A stretch of DNA of 64,000 bases from Chachezhania antarctica (lineage in GTDB: Bacteria > Pseudomonadota > Alphaproteobacteria > Rhodobacterales > Rhodobacteraceae), in the NCBI RefSeq assembly GCF_003646465.1, contig NZ_QZEX01000006.1, positions 291,624-355,623 on the forward strand, read 5' to 3'. The notes under the pieces are model-generated. The model did no database searches. It was given only the letters and a program-made list of their open reading frames with translations, and was not told the origin of the DNA. This document shows, piece after piece, positions 18,804-27,871 of the stretch. The position numbers and the translations under genes are program-made. Each line of letters begins with the position of its first letter. Within the stretch, counting starts at the first letter, position 1.

Positions 18804-20986
18804 TGACAGCCGCGCTCCGCCCCCGGGCCGCGGCCTGTCCGGCCTGCCTTGTGGTGCCGGAGGGGGAGGCATCGCCTGAGCCTCGCACGGACAGGGGCCG
18901 GATCGCGCTGTCGCTGCCCACGATCCACTGCCAGGCCTGCATCTCGAAGGTCGAGAACGGGCTGGCCGGGGTGGAGGGCGTGAAAGCGGCGCGGGTGAAC
19001 CTGACGCAGAAGCGCGTGACGGTCGACGCCGCGCCGGGGCTGACCGCCTCCCGGCTGGTCGATGTGCTCGACGGGCTGGGGTTCGAGGCGCACGAGCTGG
19101 ATCTGGCGACACTGTCGGCCACCGATGGCGACCGCGCGGGGCGCGAGCTGTTGATGCGGCTGGCGGTGGCGGGCTTCGCGGCGATGAACGTGATGCTTCT
19201 GTCGGTGTCTGTCTGGTCCGGCGCGTCGGATGCGACGCGGGACATGTTCCACTGGATCTCGGCCGGGATCGCGCTGCCGGCTATCGCGTTTTCGGCCCAG
19301 CCCTTCTTTCGCAATGCCTGGGCCGCGCTGCGGGTAGGGCGGCTGAACATGGACGTGCCCATCGTGCTGGCGATCCTGCTGGCGCTGGCGACCTCGCTTT
19401 GGGAAACCTCCCTGTCGGGCGCGCATGCCTATTTCGACGCCGCGCTGGCGCTGACCTTCTTCCTGCTGGCGGGCCGCTATCTTGACCACCGCACCCGGGC
19501 CATCGCGCGGTCCGCGGCCGAGGAACTGGCCGCGCTGGAAGTTCCGCGCGCCATGCGCCTGCGGAACGGGGTGGAGGAGGAAGTGCCCGCCGCCGACCTG
19601 CGGATCGGCGACCTTCTGATGATCCGCCCCGGTGCAAGGATGCCGGTGGACGGGGAGATCGTGGACGGCGCCTCGGAACTGGATCGCTCGCTTCTGACCG
19701 GGGAAACCGTGCCTGTCTTTGCCGAACCCGGGCAGGCGGTGAGCGCGGGCGAAGTGAACCTGACCGGTCCGCTGACGGTGCGGGCGCTGGCGGTGGGGGA
19801 GGACACGTCGCTTCATCGCATGGCCGATCTGGTCGCCATCGCGGAAAGCGGCCGGTCGCGATACACGTCGCTGGCCGACCGGGCGGCCAAGCTCTATGCG
19901 CCCGGTGTGCATATCCTGTCGGCGCTGAGTTTCCTTGGCTGGCTGATCTATTCCGGCGACATGCGCACGGCGCTGAACATCGCGGCGGCAGTGCTGATCA
20001 TCACCTGCCCCTGTGCGCTGGGGCTTGCTGTCCCGGCAGTGACGACGGCTGCATCGGGGCGGCTCTTCCGCAAGGGCCTGCTGATCAAGCACGCCACCGC
20101 GCTGGAGCGTCTGGCCGAGGTCGATCACGTGATCTTCGACAAGACCGGGACGCTGACCGAAGGCCGGCCCCAGCCCGTGGGGCTGGAAGGCTTGTCCCGG
20201 GACGAACTGGCCGTCGCACTGGCCCTTGCTGCCGGATCGGCGCATCCGCTGTCGATGGCCATGGCGCGCGCGCTGCAAGCGCAGGGCGTGGCGCGGGCAG
20301 AGGTGCAGGGCATCCGCGAGGTGCCGGGATACGGCGCCGAAGGGCGGCGCGGCGGGCAGGTGGTGCGGCTGGGCCGTGCCGATTGGGTTGGCGGCGCGGC
20401 GGTGGATCAGACGGCCACGTGGCTCTCCACGGGCAACGGCGCCATTCGCGTGATCCGATTTGTCGACCGCCCGCGTCCCGGCGCGGCAGAGGCGGTGGCC
20501 GCGTTGCAGGCGGCAGGCAAGCGCGTGGAGTTGCTGTCGGGCGACAGCAGGGTGCCTGTCGAGGCTCTGGCGCGGGACCTGGGGATTGCGGACTGGTCTG
20601 CGAGCATGCGGCCCGAGGAGAAGGCGGCACGGGTGGCCGCGCTTTCCGACGAGGGACACAAGGTGCTGATGGTGGGCGACGGGCTGAACGACACGGCGGC
20701 GCTGGCGTCGGCGCATGTGTCGATCTCTCCGGCCTCGGCGCTGGATGCGGCGCGGGTCGCGTCCGACATCGTGCTGCTGGGCAGTGACCTGTCGCCGGTG
20801 GGCGAGGCCTGCGCGGTGGCAAAGAAGGCCACGCGCCGGATCCGCGAGAACTTCCGGATCGCGACCGTCTATAACGTGATCGCGGTGCCGCTGGCGGTGG
20901 CGGGGCTTGCGACGCCCCTGATCGCGGCGCTGGCGATGTCGACGTCATCGATCACAGTGTCGCTGAACGCGCTGAGGCTGCGCTGA
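18803..20986 (+). CDS. ccoI: Copper-exporting P-type ATPase for cbb3 assembly
   Basis: P1B-type ATPase of the CcoI/CtpA class that delivers Cu to the periplasm for cbb3 oxidase. In 727 residues one sees CPAC at 12-15, a heavy-metal domain with CQAC at 43-46, eight predicted helices, the actuator LTGET, the transport motif CPC (ITCPCALGL), phosphorylation site DKTGTLTEG, the HP motif in GSAHPLSMA and GDGLNDTAAL. Overlaps ccoH by one base and ccoS by three. It lacks the extra N-terminal metal domains of CopA-type exporters. Confidence 0.95.
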   Translation: MTAALRPRAAACPACLVVPEGEASPEPRTDRGRIALSLPTIHCQACISKVENGLAGVEGVKAARVNLTQKRVTVDAAPGLTASRLVDVLDGLGFEAHELDLATLSATDGDRAGRELLMRLAVAGFAAMNVMLLSVSVWSGASDATRDMFHWISAGIALPAIAFSAQPFFRNAWAALRVGRLNMDVPIVLAILLALATSLWETSLSGAHAYFDAALALTFFLLAGRYLDHRTRAIARSAAEELAALEVPRAMRLRNGVEEEVPAADLRIGDLLMIRPGARMPVDGEIVDGASELDRSLLTGETVPVFAEPGQAVSAGEVNLTGPLTVRALAVGEDTSLHRMADLVAIAESGRSRYTSLADRAAKLYAPGVHILSALSFLGWLIYSGDMRTALNIAAAVLIITCPCALGLAVPAVTTAASGRLFRKGLLIKHATALERLAEVDHVIFDKTGTLTEGRPQPVGLEGLSRDELAVALALAAGSAHPLSMAMARALQAQGVARAEVQGIREVPGYGAEGRRGGQVVRLGRADWVGGAAVDQTATWLSTGNGAIRVIRFVDRPRPGAAEAVAALQAAGKRVELLSGDSRVPVEALARDLGIADWSASMRPEEKAARVAALSDEGHKVLMVGDGLNDTAALASAHVSISPASALDAARVASDIVLLGSDLSPVGEACAVAKKATRRIRENFRIATVYNVIAVPLAVAGLATPLIAALAMSTSSITVSLNALRLR

Positions 20987-21144
20987 TGCAGGTGATCGCC
21001 TACCTGATCCCGATTTCGCTGTTCCTTGGGGGGCTGGGCCTTGTGGCGTTCATCTTCCTGCTGCGGTCCGGCCAATATGACGACCCGGAAGGCGACAGCC
21101 GCCGGATCCTGTCCGACGATTACGACGACAAGCCCAAAGGGTGA
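20986..21144 (+). CDS. ccoS: cbb3 oxidase maturation protein CcoS
   Basis: Short gene of 52 residues starting in the TGATG overlap with ccoI. It has one membrane helix (YLIPISLFLGGLGLVAFIFL) then a charged tail rich in Asp (QYDDPEGDSRRILSDDYDDK), which is the normal CcoS form. CcoS is needed for insertion of redox cofactors into CcoN. Last gene of ccoGHIS; a palindromic repeat follows. Confidence 0.92.
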   Translation: MQVIAYLIPISLFLGGLGLVAFIFLLRSGQYDDPEGDSRRILSDDYDDKPKG

Positions 21145-21150
21145 GCGGCG

Positions 21151-21229
21151 GGCAATCGCGCCCTCGACGGGCCCGCCCGCCCAACCCTCGGCGGATCCCT
21201 TCGGGCTCCGCCGACCCGCCTCGGGCGCG
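21151..21229. repeat. Double-hairpin intergenic repeat, copy 2
   Basis: Between convergent ccoS and the acetoacetate decarboxylase gene. The outer arms are TCGCGCCC / GGGCGCGA. The inner hairpin is CGGCGGATCCC-ttc-GGGCTCCGCCG (one mismatch). It shares GGGCCCGCCCGCCCA, then the GCCGACCCGC segment and the closing CGGGCGCG, in the same order as copy 1 (11970-12052). Confidence 0.65.
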
Positions 21230-21267
21230 ATGCGGCGCTGATCGCACCGCGGGGCTGGTGGCTTGTG

Positions 21268-22005
21268 TCAGGCCAGGTAGTCGTGAACGACCTTGCCCAG
21301 ACCCAGCGTCAGGTCGCTGACGATATGGGTGGCGCCCAGCACCTCCAGCACCGGCAGATCGGCCACCGGAGCCAGCGCGTGCTCCTCAAGGTGCAGCCGG
21401 GCCGGGCCGGTCCACGCGCCCTTCACGGTCACGTCTTCCAGCCGGTATTCGACGATCTCGCAGACCCTGGGCGTGCCGTCGACATGAGGCATGATCTTCA
21501 GCAGGTAGTTCGGCCCCAGCATGCTTTCCAGGATCGGTCCGGTGTCCAGCGACTGGTGCTTGTAGCCCATCGTCCCGCGCGCCACGCGCAGGCCGGAATA
21601 GTCGAGCGTGCCGATCAGCGTGTCCTTTTCGACCTTCAGCACCGGTTCGGCGAATTTCTTGGGAAAGCCCCAGATCTCGCGCCCGCCGGCGATGGGGGCG
21701 TCATCGTTGAGATACATCGAATGGACGTAGCCGCCGACCTGCCCGTTGAAACGGACCGGAATGACCTGGCCCGATTCCGTGTAATCGCCGAAGCCCGTCG
21801 AATCCGGCATGCGGATGAATTCGTACTTCACGATCGGTTCGACGATCTCCAGCGGTTCGGGCACCACGGCGGCCAGCGCGTCGGGATCGGTCCGGTAGGT
21901 GATGATCATGAATTCCCGGTTCACGAACCGGTAGGGGCCCGGCGGGTAGGACGGGCTGGACATCGGCATGGCAAGCGCCTTGCGCGGATCGGGACGGGTA
22001 ACCAT
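21268..22005 (-). CDS. adc: Acetoacetate decarboxylase family protein
   Basis: Decarboxylates acetoacetate to acetone and CO2 through a Schiff-base lysine. The 245-residue protein carries the active-site segment [10 protein letters not shown] (Lys116/117, matching Lys115 of the clostridial enzyme). [21 protein letters not shown] near the start is also typical. The N-terminal ~15 residues are unconserved, so the true start may be ATG at 21969 or 21963. No CoA-transferase gene lies nearby, so the physiological substrate is uncertain. Confidence 0.85.
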   Translation of the reverse strand: MVTRPDPRKALAMPMSSPSYPPGPYRFVNREFMIITYRTDPDALAAVVPEPLEIVEPIVKYEFIRMPDSTGFGDYTESGQVIPVRFNGQVGGYVHSMYLNDDAPIAGGREIWGFPKKFAEPVLKVEKDTLIGTLDYSGLRVARGTMGYKHQSLDTGPILESMLGPNYLLKIMPHVDGTPRVCEIVEYRLEDVTVKGAWTGPARLHLEEHALAPVADLPVLEVLGATHIVSDLTLGLGKVVHDYLA

Positions 22006-22099
22006 CGGACTCTCCTGAAACGAAATTCGCCGCGCCGCGGCATCGCAGGACCGTTGTACCGCGATTCGCGCAAAGGACCAGCGTCCCAGTGTTTTCGGG

Positions 22100-23617
22100 T
22101 CAGGTCGGGCCCATCATGAAACAGTTGACGTTGCGCGCCTGAAGCCGGCGGCAGGCCAGGTCGGCACTGTCGCGCGAGAGGCCGGTGAAGGTCGCGTCGT
22201 AGCCCTGCGATGTCTTGACCACCTTCCGCAGCCCGCCATCGAGCGTGCCGGTTTCGATCAGCGCGGCGCGCAGCAGGACCTTTTCCGCCTGCGACCGGCT
22301 GGTGTAGCGGCCGATATTGATCCCCCAGTGCCGTTCGGCATCAGGCTGCAGACGGGTGACGACATCCTGTGCGGTCTGCGCGGGCTGGGCTGCGGGCGTC
22401 ACCGGCGTTGCGTCGGCCGGGGCCGCCGCGGTCTTGACCGGCGCGGGCGCCACGCTGGCCGGGCGGGCCTTGGGGCGGATGTCGGACAGGTTGTCGTCGC
22501 TGCCTTGCGGGACCACGTTGCCCGCCGGCGTGGCCGATGCCACCTGCGCCGCCACGACCGCGTCGTCTACAGCGCTGCTGTCGACACTGTTTGCCGGCGT
22601 CATCGCCTCGGCGATCACGGCCTTGGGCACTTCGATCGGCGGGGCGGTGGGAATGACCGATCCGTCGCGGGGCTTGGGCCGGAGGCTGGTTTTCACGGCG
22701 CCGGATGTGCGGATGACCTTGCCGGCCTCGTTGTTGTTGACGGCGGGCCCGGCAAGCGCCACCGCGGCGGGCGGGCGGACCGTTGCGTTGGCAGGCGCGC
22801 GGCTGAAGCCCATGTCGAGCAGTTCGGCCACGCGGGCGTTGCGCGCCGCGCCGGACGTGCCGCCGAACACCGTCGCGATGATGCGCTTGTCCCCGCGCTT
22901 GGCCGAGGCGACAAGGTTGAAGCCGGCCGCGTTGGTGAAGCCCGTCTTGATCCCGTCGGCACCGCGGTAGCTTTGCAGCAGCCGGCGGTTGGTGTTGCGC
23001 ACCGTCTTCACGCCGGCATTGGTCGATTCCCGCCCGAACAGGTTGTAATACTGCGGGTAATCGTACAGCAGCCGCCGGCCAAGGTTCGTCATGTCCCGGG
23101 CCGAGGACAGGTGGCCCGATGCCGTCAGCCCGTGGGCGTTCTTGAACGTTGTCTTCGACATGCCCAGGGCACGGGCCGTGTCGGTCATGCGTTTGGTGAA
23201 GGCGGCCTCGCTGCCGGAAATTGCCTCGGCAATGGCGGTGGCGGCGTCGTTGGCCGATTTCACCGCCGTGGCGCGGATCAGGTAGCGCAGGGCGATCTTC
23301 TGCCCCGGGCGCAGGCCCAGCTTCGACGGCTGTTCGTTGGCCGCATTGCGCGAGACGGTGACAGGCGTGTCCAGCGTGATCTCGCCCCGCTTGATCGCGT
23401 CGAAGGTGACGTAAAGCGTCATCATCTTGGTCAGCGATGCGGGGTGAAGCTTGGCGTCGGCATTTCGGGAATGCAGCACCTCGCCCGTGCGGGCATCCAT
23501 GACCATCGCGGCATAGGGCGCGGCCTGAAGGGCCGAGGCCCACAGAAGGGTCATGAGTATCGGAATGACGCGCGTATAGAGAGACGCCGGCCCACGGCGT
23601 TCTTGCCACTGTCCCAC
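22100..23617 (-). CDS. dacF: D-alanyl-D-alanine carboxypeptidase with C-terminal SPOR domain
   Basis: Penicillin-binding protein 5/6-type enzyme trimming pentapeptide side chains of peptidoglycan in the periplasm. In 505 residues: a hydrophobic N-terminal signal segment (~18-32, ending ALQA), catalytic S61-L-T-K64, S121-A-N123 and K224-T-G226, a long Pro/Ala-rich low-complexity linker (~285-430), and a C-terminal SPOR domain ([20 protein letters not shown]...[11 protein letters not shown]) that binds denuded glycan at the septum. The gene symbol is by class. Monocistronic. Confidence 0.88.
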   Translation of the reverse strand: MGQWQERRGPASLYTRVIPILMTLLWASALQAAPYAAMVMDARTGEVLHSRNADAKLHPASLTKMMTLYVTFDAIKRGEITLDTPVTVSRNAANEQPSKLGLRPGQKIALRYLIRATAVKSANDAATAIAEAISGSEAAFTKRMTDTARALGMSKTTFKNAHGLTASGHLSSARDMTNLGRRLLYDYPQYYNLFGRESTNAGVKTVRNTNRRLLQSYRGADGIKTGFTNAAGFNLVASAKRGDKRIIATVFGGTSGAARNARVAELLDMGFSRAPANATVRPPAAVALAGPAVNNNEAGKVIRTSGAVKTSLRPKPRDGSVIPTAPPIEVPKAVIAEAMTPANSVDSSAVDDAVVAAQVASATPAGNVVPQGSDDNLSDIRPKARPASVAPAPVKTAAAPADATPVTPAAQPAQTAQDVVTRLQPDAERHWGINIGRYTSRSQAEKVLLRAALIETGTLDGGLRKVVKTSQGYDATFTGLSRDSADLACRRLQARNVNCFMMGPT

Positions 23618-23699
23618 GGTTGAACCTGCCTATGTCTGCCTCTGGGCCGCCGGTTTTCCGGCTGACCACTATTAATTGCCTTTTAGATTAACATATGGA

Positions 23700-23778
23700 A
23701 AACAAAAAGAAAACCCGCGCGAGCGGGTCGCGCGGGCGAAAATCGGGACCGCAAGATCCACATCTTGTAGCCCCGATT
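23700..23778 (-). terminator. Terminator and second hairpin downstream of an SDR gene
   Basis: On the minus strand, a perfect 9-bp stem (23728-23736 with 23714-23722) is followed by TTTTCTTTTTG: a good Rho-independent terminator for the SDR gene ending at 23811. Just before it lies a second structure (outer arms 23741-23747/23772-23778, inner hairpin 23752-23757/23762-23767). Confidence 0.75.
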
Positions 23779-23810
23779 CGGATGGCCGCAAGGGGTGGTG
23801 AAGCGGTTTT

Positions 23811-24596
23811 TCAGAAGCGGAAGTAGCCGCCGTCGACCTGCAACAGTTGCCCGGTGTGATAGACGGACGCGTCGGACATCAGGTAAACCGCGACACCTCC
23901 GAAATCGGCGGGCTCTCCCCAGCGGCGGGTCGGGATCCGTGCGCCGACATTCTGGGCGAATTTCGGGTTGCCGATGGCGTTTTCCGTCATGTCCGTGGCG
24001 ATCCAGCCGGGCAGGATGGCGTTGGCGGTGATCCCGTGCTTCGCGAACTCGACCGCCAGACCGTAGGTCATGGAGTTCAGCGCGCCCTTTGACGCCGCAT
24101 AATGTTCGCTGCGCGCGGCGCCTGAAACCGACGCGAGACTCGACACGCAGGCGAGCCGTCCGCCGGGATCGCCGGCCTCGGACCGGGCCACCATGTGGCG
24201 CAGCGCGGCCTGGTAGGTGAAGAAGACACCGTCGAGGTTCACGTCGAGCACCCGGCGCCATTCGGCGTGGTCGATCTCCAGAAACGACCGCGCGCCGCGG
24301 CCCGACACGCCTGCATTGGCGATGCAGCCATCCAGACGCCCGAACTCGGCCAGGGTCGCGTCCATCTTGGCGTCGACATCGGCCTGATCGGCCACGTTGC
24401 AGACAAACCCGGCCGCCTTGCCGCCAAGCGCCTTCAGCTTCTCGGTCGCCGCCGCGGTCTTGTCGGGGTTCGTGCCCCAGATTGCCACGTCGGCGCCGGC
24501 CTTAGCCAGCGCTTCGGCCATGCCGTAGCCGATCCCGCCATTGCCGCCCGTAACCAGCACCACCTTGCCGGACAGTTCGAACATGTTCCCGCTCAT
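23811..24596 (-). CDS. Short-chain dehydrogenase/reductase
   Basis: NAD(P)-dependent oxidoreductase of the classical SDR family, 261 residues. Shows the Rossmann motif TGGNGGIG (~16-23), NAG in IANAGVSG, catalytic Ser in VSSLASVSG and YAASK. The C-terminal GQLLQVDGGYFRF is typical. W in DVAIWGTN at the end of beta-2 leaves the NAD versus NADP choice open. Substrate unknown. Followed by a terminator, so a single-gene unit. Confidence 0.85.
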   Translation of the reverse strand: MSGNMFELSGKVVLVTGGNGGIGYGMAEALAKAGADVAIWGTNPDKTAAATEKLKALGGKAAGFVCNVADQADVDAKMDATLAEFGRLDGCIANAGVSGRGARSFLEIDHAEWRRVLDVNLDGVFFTYQAALRHMVARSEAGDPGGRLACVSSLASVSGAARSEHYAASKGALNSMTYGLAVEFAKHGITANAILPGWIATDMTENAIGNPKFAQNVGARIPTRRWGEPADFGGVAVYLMSDASVYHTGQLLQVDGGYFRF

Positions 24597-24693
24597 CGCA
24601 AATCCTCCCTGATCTTCTGCGCGAAGTTTGCGGCAAAAGGGCCCAAGGCGGGGCGGTTTGTCAATGCGGTTGACTGACAGGCGTCAGGACGGG

Positions 24694-25395
24694 TCAGCCG
24701 ATGGCGGTGACAAGGTCGGGCAACTGGCCAAGGTCGGGCAGGTGGCAGTAGCGGTCTTCGGCCTGCGGCGCCTCGGCGCGTTCGTGTTCCCAGACCAGCT
24801 GGTAGGGGACATGCACGCCCCAGCTTCCCGCCTCGATCGGGGCGATCACGTCGGAGCGCATGGAGTTGCCGACCATCATCGCGCGTCCGGGTCCATTCCC
24901 GTGCCGGTCGAAGATCCGGCGGTACGTGTCGGCGGCCTTTTCCGACACGATCTCCACGCCGTCGAACAGGTCGCCCAGGCCCGACTGCGCGAGCTTGCGT
25001 TCCTGGTCCAGCAGCTCCCCCTTGGTGATGAGAATCACCCGGTGAGTCGCGGCCACCTTTTCCACCGCGTCGCGGGCGTGGGGCAGCAATTCGATGGGAT
25101 GGGCCAGCATTTCGCGCCCCGCATCCAGCAATTCCGAGATGACGGAGGCGGGTACCTTTTCGTCGGTGACCTCGATCGCGGTTTCGATCATGGACAGGAC
25201 AAAGCCCTTAACACCGTAACCATAATGCCCAAGATTGCGGCGTTCGGCCGCGTCGAGGCGCTGTGCAAGGTCCGGCGTGTCGGTGTAACCCGACAAAAGA
25301 TCGATGAAACGGTCCTGCGTGATGCGGAAGAACCGTTCGTGGTGCCACAACGTGTCGTCGGCATCGAAGCCGACCGTCGTCAGATATGAACCCAT
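24694..25395 (-). CDS. HAD-superfamily hydrolase
   Basis: Phosphatase-like protein, 233 residues. Motif I is FDADDTLW (nucleophile Asp), motif II Thr is in RVILITKGEL, and motif III/IV in MVGNSMRSDVIAPIEAGSWGVHVP. A helical cap lies between. The start at ATG 25395 follows GGAGG at a good distance and the protein begins MGSYLTTVGFDADDTLW; a longer form from 25428 is less likely. Substrate unknown. Divergent from clpS with a short A+T-rich intergenic region (25396-25492). Confidence 0.85.
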   Translation of the reverse strand: MGSYLTTVGFDADDTLWHHERFFRITQDRFIDLLSGYTDTPDLAQRLDAAERRNLGHYGYGVKGFVLSMIETAIEVTDEKVPASVISELLDAGREMLAHPIELLPHARDAVEKVAATHRVILITKGELLDQERKLAQSGLGDLFDGVEIVSEKAADTYRRIFDRHGNGPGRAMMVGNSMRSDVIAPIEAGSWGVHVPYQLVWEHERAEAPQAEDRYCHLPDLGQLPDLVTAIG

Positions 25396-25492
25396 CTGCA
25401 CCTCCGCTGCGCGCTTTCTCTTTTCCAATTCCTCAGGATCACTATATTAGGAACTAAATCCAGAATTTGTTAAACCCGAGTGATCCTGCGCA

Positions 25493-25837
25493 ATGCTGCA
25501 AGTGCCCATCAAGATGACTCAGAAGAAAGACGATGACGGCGGCGACCCCTCGCTGCTGGTAGAGACGCGCCCGCGCACGCAGCGGCCGCCGCTCTACAAG
25601 GTTCTGCTTCTGAACGACGACTATACCCCGATGGAATTCGTGGTGCACGTGCTGGAGCGTTTCTTCGGCATGACTCATGGCCAGTCGGTTGAAATCATGC
25701 TGACCGTCCACAAGAAGGGCGTCGCGGTCGTGGGCGTGTTCAGCCACGAGATCGCGGAAACCAAGGTGGGTCAGGTCATGGACTTTGCCCGCCGGCACCA
25801 GCATCCGCTGCAATGCACGATGGAAAAGGAAGAATGA
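25493..25837 (+). CDS. clpS: ATP-dependent Clp protease adaptor ClpS
   Basis: Adaptor that delivers N-degron substrates to ClpAP. The 114 residues contain the core [23 protein letters not shown], with the Asn-Asp pair that contacts the N-terminal residue, then [20 protein letters not shown]. An unstructured N-terminal extension (~30 residues) feeds into ClpA. The start could also be ATG 25514. clpA is not in the window; an rRNA methyltransferase gene follows 16 bases later. Confidence 0.95.
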   Translation: MLQVPIKMTQKKDDDGGDPSLLVETRPRTQRPPLYKVLLLNDDYTPMEFVVHVLERFFGMTHGQSVEIMLTVHKKGVAVVGVFSHEIAETKVGQVMDFARRHQHPLQCTMEKEE

Positions 25838-25853
25838 GGCCGGGCGTCCGCTG

Positions 25854-26912
25854 ATGTCGGTCCGTCTGTCCCTGGTTCTGGAGTCCGGTCTGGCGCTGCC
25901 GGACGGGCCTGTTGCCGTCTATCACCCCACACCCGATCACGATCTGTCTGCATTGCCGGCCGAGCGGGTGGAAATCGTGCAGCCGTTCAAGCCCTGGCAC
26001 GACCGCTGGGCGCAGGCGGGCTATGCGGTGGTGCCGTCCGCCGCGGCCACGCCGGTTGCGGCGGCGATTGTCTTCCTGCCCCGTGCCCGGGCCGAAGGAC
26101 GCGCCGCGATTGCGGAAGCCGTCGAACGGGCAGGGGAATCCGGCGGCGTGATCCTGATCGATGGGGCCAAGACCGACGGTATCGAATCCATCCTGAAAGA
26201 GGTCCGCGCCCGGACCGAAGTCAGCCCGGCGCTATCCAAGGCGCACGGCAAGCTGTTCTCGTTCCACGCTGAACCGGAACTGTTCGCCGACTGGGCGGCC
26301 AGGGACCAGGTGCTCGACGGTGGCTTCATCACCCGGCCAGGCGTGTTTTCGGCCGACGGGGTCGACAAGGGCTCGGTCGTGCTGGCCGGCATGCTGGACG
26401 AGGTGCCGCTGGGATCGCATGTCTTCGATCTGGGGGCGGGCTGGGGCTATCTTTCGACCCGCCTGCTGGAGAACGGGAAGCTCAAGCAGCTCGACCTTGT
26501 CGAGGCGGATCACGTGGCGCTCGATTGCGCGCGCCGGAATGTCAGCGACGAACGGGCGCGGTTCCATTGGGCGGATGCGACGGTCTGGCGGCCGGAGACG
26601 CTGGTGGACAGCGTGGTGATGAACCCGCCCTTCCACGTCGCGCGGGCGGGCGATCCGGGAATCGGTCAGGCGTTCGTGCAGGCGGCTGCGGGCATGTTGA
26701 AGCCGGGCGGCAAGCTTTTGTTGGTCGCGAACCGTCATCTTCCTTACGAAGACACCTTGTCGGGCCGGTTCGGGGATGTCGCCGAACTGCACAACGATGG
26801 TCACTTCAAGGTCATCCTGGCATCGCGGCCCGGCAAGGGGGCAGGGCAGGGACGCCACACCGCACCCGGGCGCGCGACGTCCCGCGGGGGCAAGGCTCGC
26901 GCAAGACGCTGA
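25854..26912 (+). CDS. rsmC: RsmC-type 16S rRNA (guanine-N2) methyltransferase
   Basis: Class I SAM methyltransferase, 352 residues, with two related halves as in RsmC, which modifies G1207 of 16S rRNA. SAM motif VFDLGAGWGYLS (~191-202) and catalytic NPPFH (MNPPFHVARAGDPGIGQ) followed by LKPGGKLLLVANRHLPYE are the RsmC/RlmG signature. A basic C-terminal tail (GRATSRGGKARARR) could aid RNA binding. Starts at ATG 25854, 16 bases after clpS; the frame is open further upstream but only inside clpS. Confidence 0.85.
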   Translation: MSVRLSLVLESGLALPDGPVAVYHPTPDHDLSALPAERVEIVQPFKPWHDRWAQAGYAVVPSAAATPVAAAIVFLPRARAEGRAAIAEAVERAGESGGVILIDGAKTDGIESILKEVRARTEVSPALSKAHGKLFSFHAEPELFADWAARDQVLDGGFITRPGVFSADGVDKGSVVLAGMLDEVPLGSHVFDLGAGWGYLSTRLLENGKLKQLDLVEADHVALDCARRNVSDERARFHWADATVWRPETLVDSVVMNPPFHVARAGDPGIGQAFVQAAAGMLKPGGKLLLVANRHLPYEDTLSGRFGDVAELHNDGHFKVILASRPGKGAGQGRHTAPGRATSRGGKARARR

Positions 26913-26982
26913 TTGGCTGTATACGCGTCGAAGCCAGACGGACCGGGCACGCCCCATTCCTCCGCTGTGACAGGAGATCGTG

Positions 26983-27783
26983 ATGTCCTTTTCCATCGCC
27001 GGCAAGACCGTGATCGTCACCGGTTCCGCCAATGGCATCGGCCTCGCCATCGGGCGCCATTTTGTCGACAAGGGGGCGAACGTCATGTTCGCCGACACTG
27101 ACGAAAAGGCGCTTGCCTCGGAACTGGGGGACAAGGCGGAAGACGGCAATGTCCGGTACTTTGCCGGCGATCTGCGGGAAAAGCTGGCCATCGCGAACCT
27201 GTTGTCCGCGACGATTGACGCGTTCGATCAGGTGGACGTGCTGGTCAACGGCGCGCGACAGGTCGAAATCTCGGATCCGCTGGACCCGGAAGACGACACG
27301 GTGATGCAGCTTCTGGCACAGAACCTGATGCCGTCGCTGCGCCTGTCGCAGCTCGTGGCCCGCCGGATGATCAAGCAGTCCGAATCCTCGACCTCCGGCG
27401 CCGTGGGGTCGATCATCAACCTCAGCTCCATCGCCGCGCGGCGCACCCATCCCGACCTGATGGCCTATTCGGTGTCGACCGCCGCGCTGGACCAGCTGAC
27501 GCGCAGCCTTGCCGTCGCCATGGCGCCCTACCGCATCCGGGTGAACGCGCTGGCCATCGGATCGGTGATGAGCCATTCGTTGAAATCCACGCTGCGCGAC
27601 AACCGCGAATACCGGCAGGACATCGAAGATCACACGCCGCTGTCGCGGATCGCGGCGCCGACGGAACTGGCCGAAGCGGCGCAATTTCTCGCCTCCGACG
27701 CCGCGGCCTTCATGACCGGGCAGATCCTGACACTTGACGGCGGGCGCACGCTGGTCGATCCCGTGGCAGCGCCTGCGCACTAG
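26983..27783 (+). CDS. SDR-family protein with Lys-to-Thr change in the YxxxK motif
   Basis: Rossmann-fold SDR of 266 residues with cofactor motif TGSANGIG and the usual NLSSIAARR catalytic Ser segment. The active-site motif reads Y-S-V-S-T instead of Y-x-x-x-K, so the Lys that lowers the Tyr pKa is Thr. NAG is also altered (VNGARQVE). The C-terminus GQILTLDGGRTLV is normal. Starts at ATG 26983 (GTG at 26980 is adjacent). 88 bases before hemF. It may be catalytically weak or serve another role. Confidence 0.75.
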   Translation: MSFSIAGKTVIVTGSANGIGLAIGRHFVDKGANVMFADTDEKALASELGDKAEDGNVRYFAGDLREKLAIANLLSATIDAFDQVDVLVNGARQVEISDPLDPEDDTVMQLLAQNLMPSLRLSQLVARRMIKQSESSTSGAVGSIINLSSIAARRTHPDLMAYSVSTAALDQLTRSLAVAMAPYRIRVNALAIGSVMSHSLKSTLRDNREYRQDIEDHTPLSRIAAPTELAEAAQFLASDAAAFMTGQILTLDGGRTLVDPVAAPAH

Positions 27784-27871
27784 ACCGGACGCGGCTTTCG
27801 CGCCTGTGCCGTCAGCCCCGGGGGCGGCGCTGTCTCAGTCTTGCCGGGAATGTTGGAGGGAGGGACACGCA

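Noticed and set aside
18686-20716. 676-residue minus-strand reading frame opposite ccoI
   Set aside because: Shadow of ccoI caused by high G+C codon use; the protein is Arg/His/Gln-rich with no motif, while ccoI shows every P-type ATPase motif.
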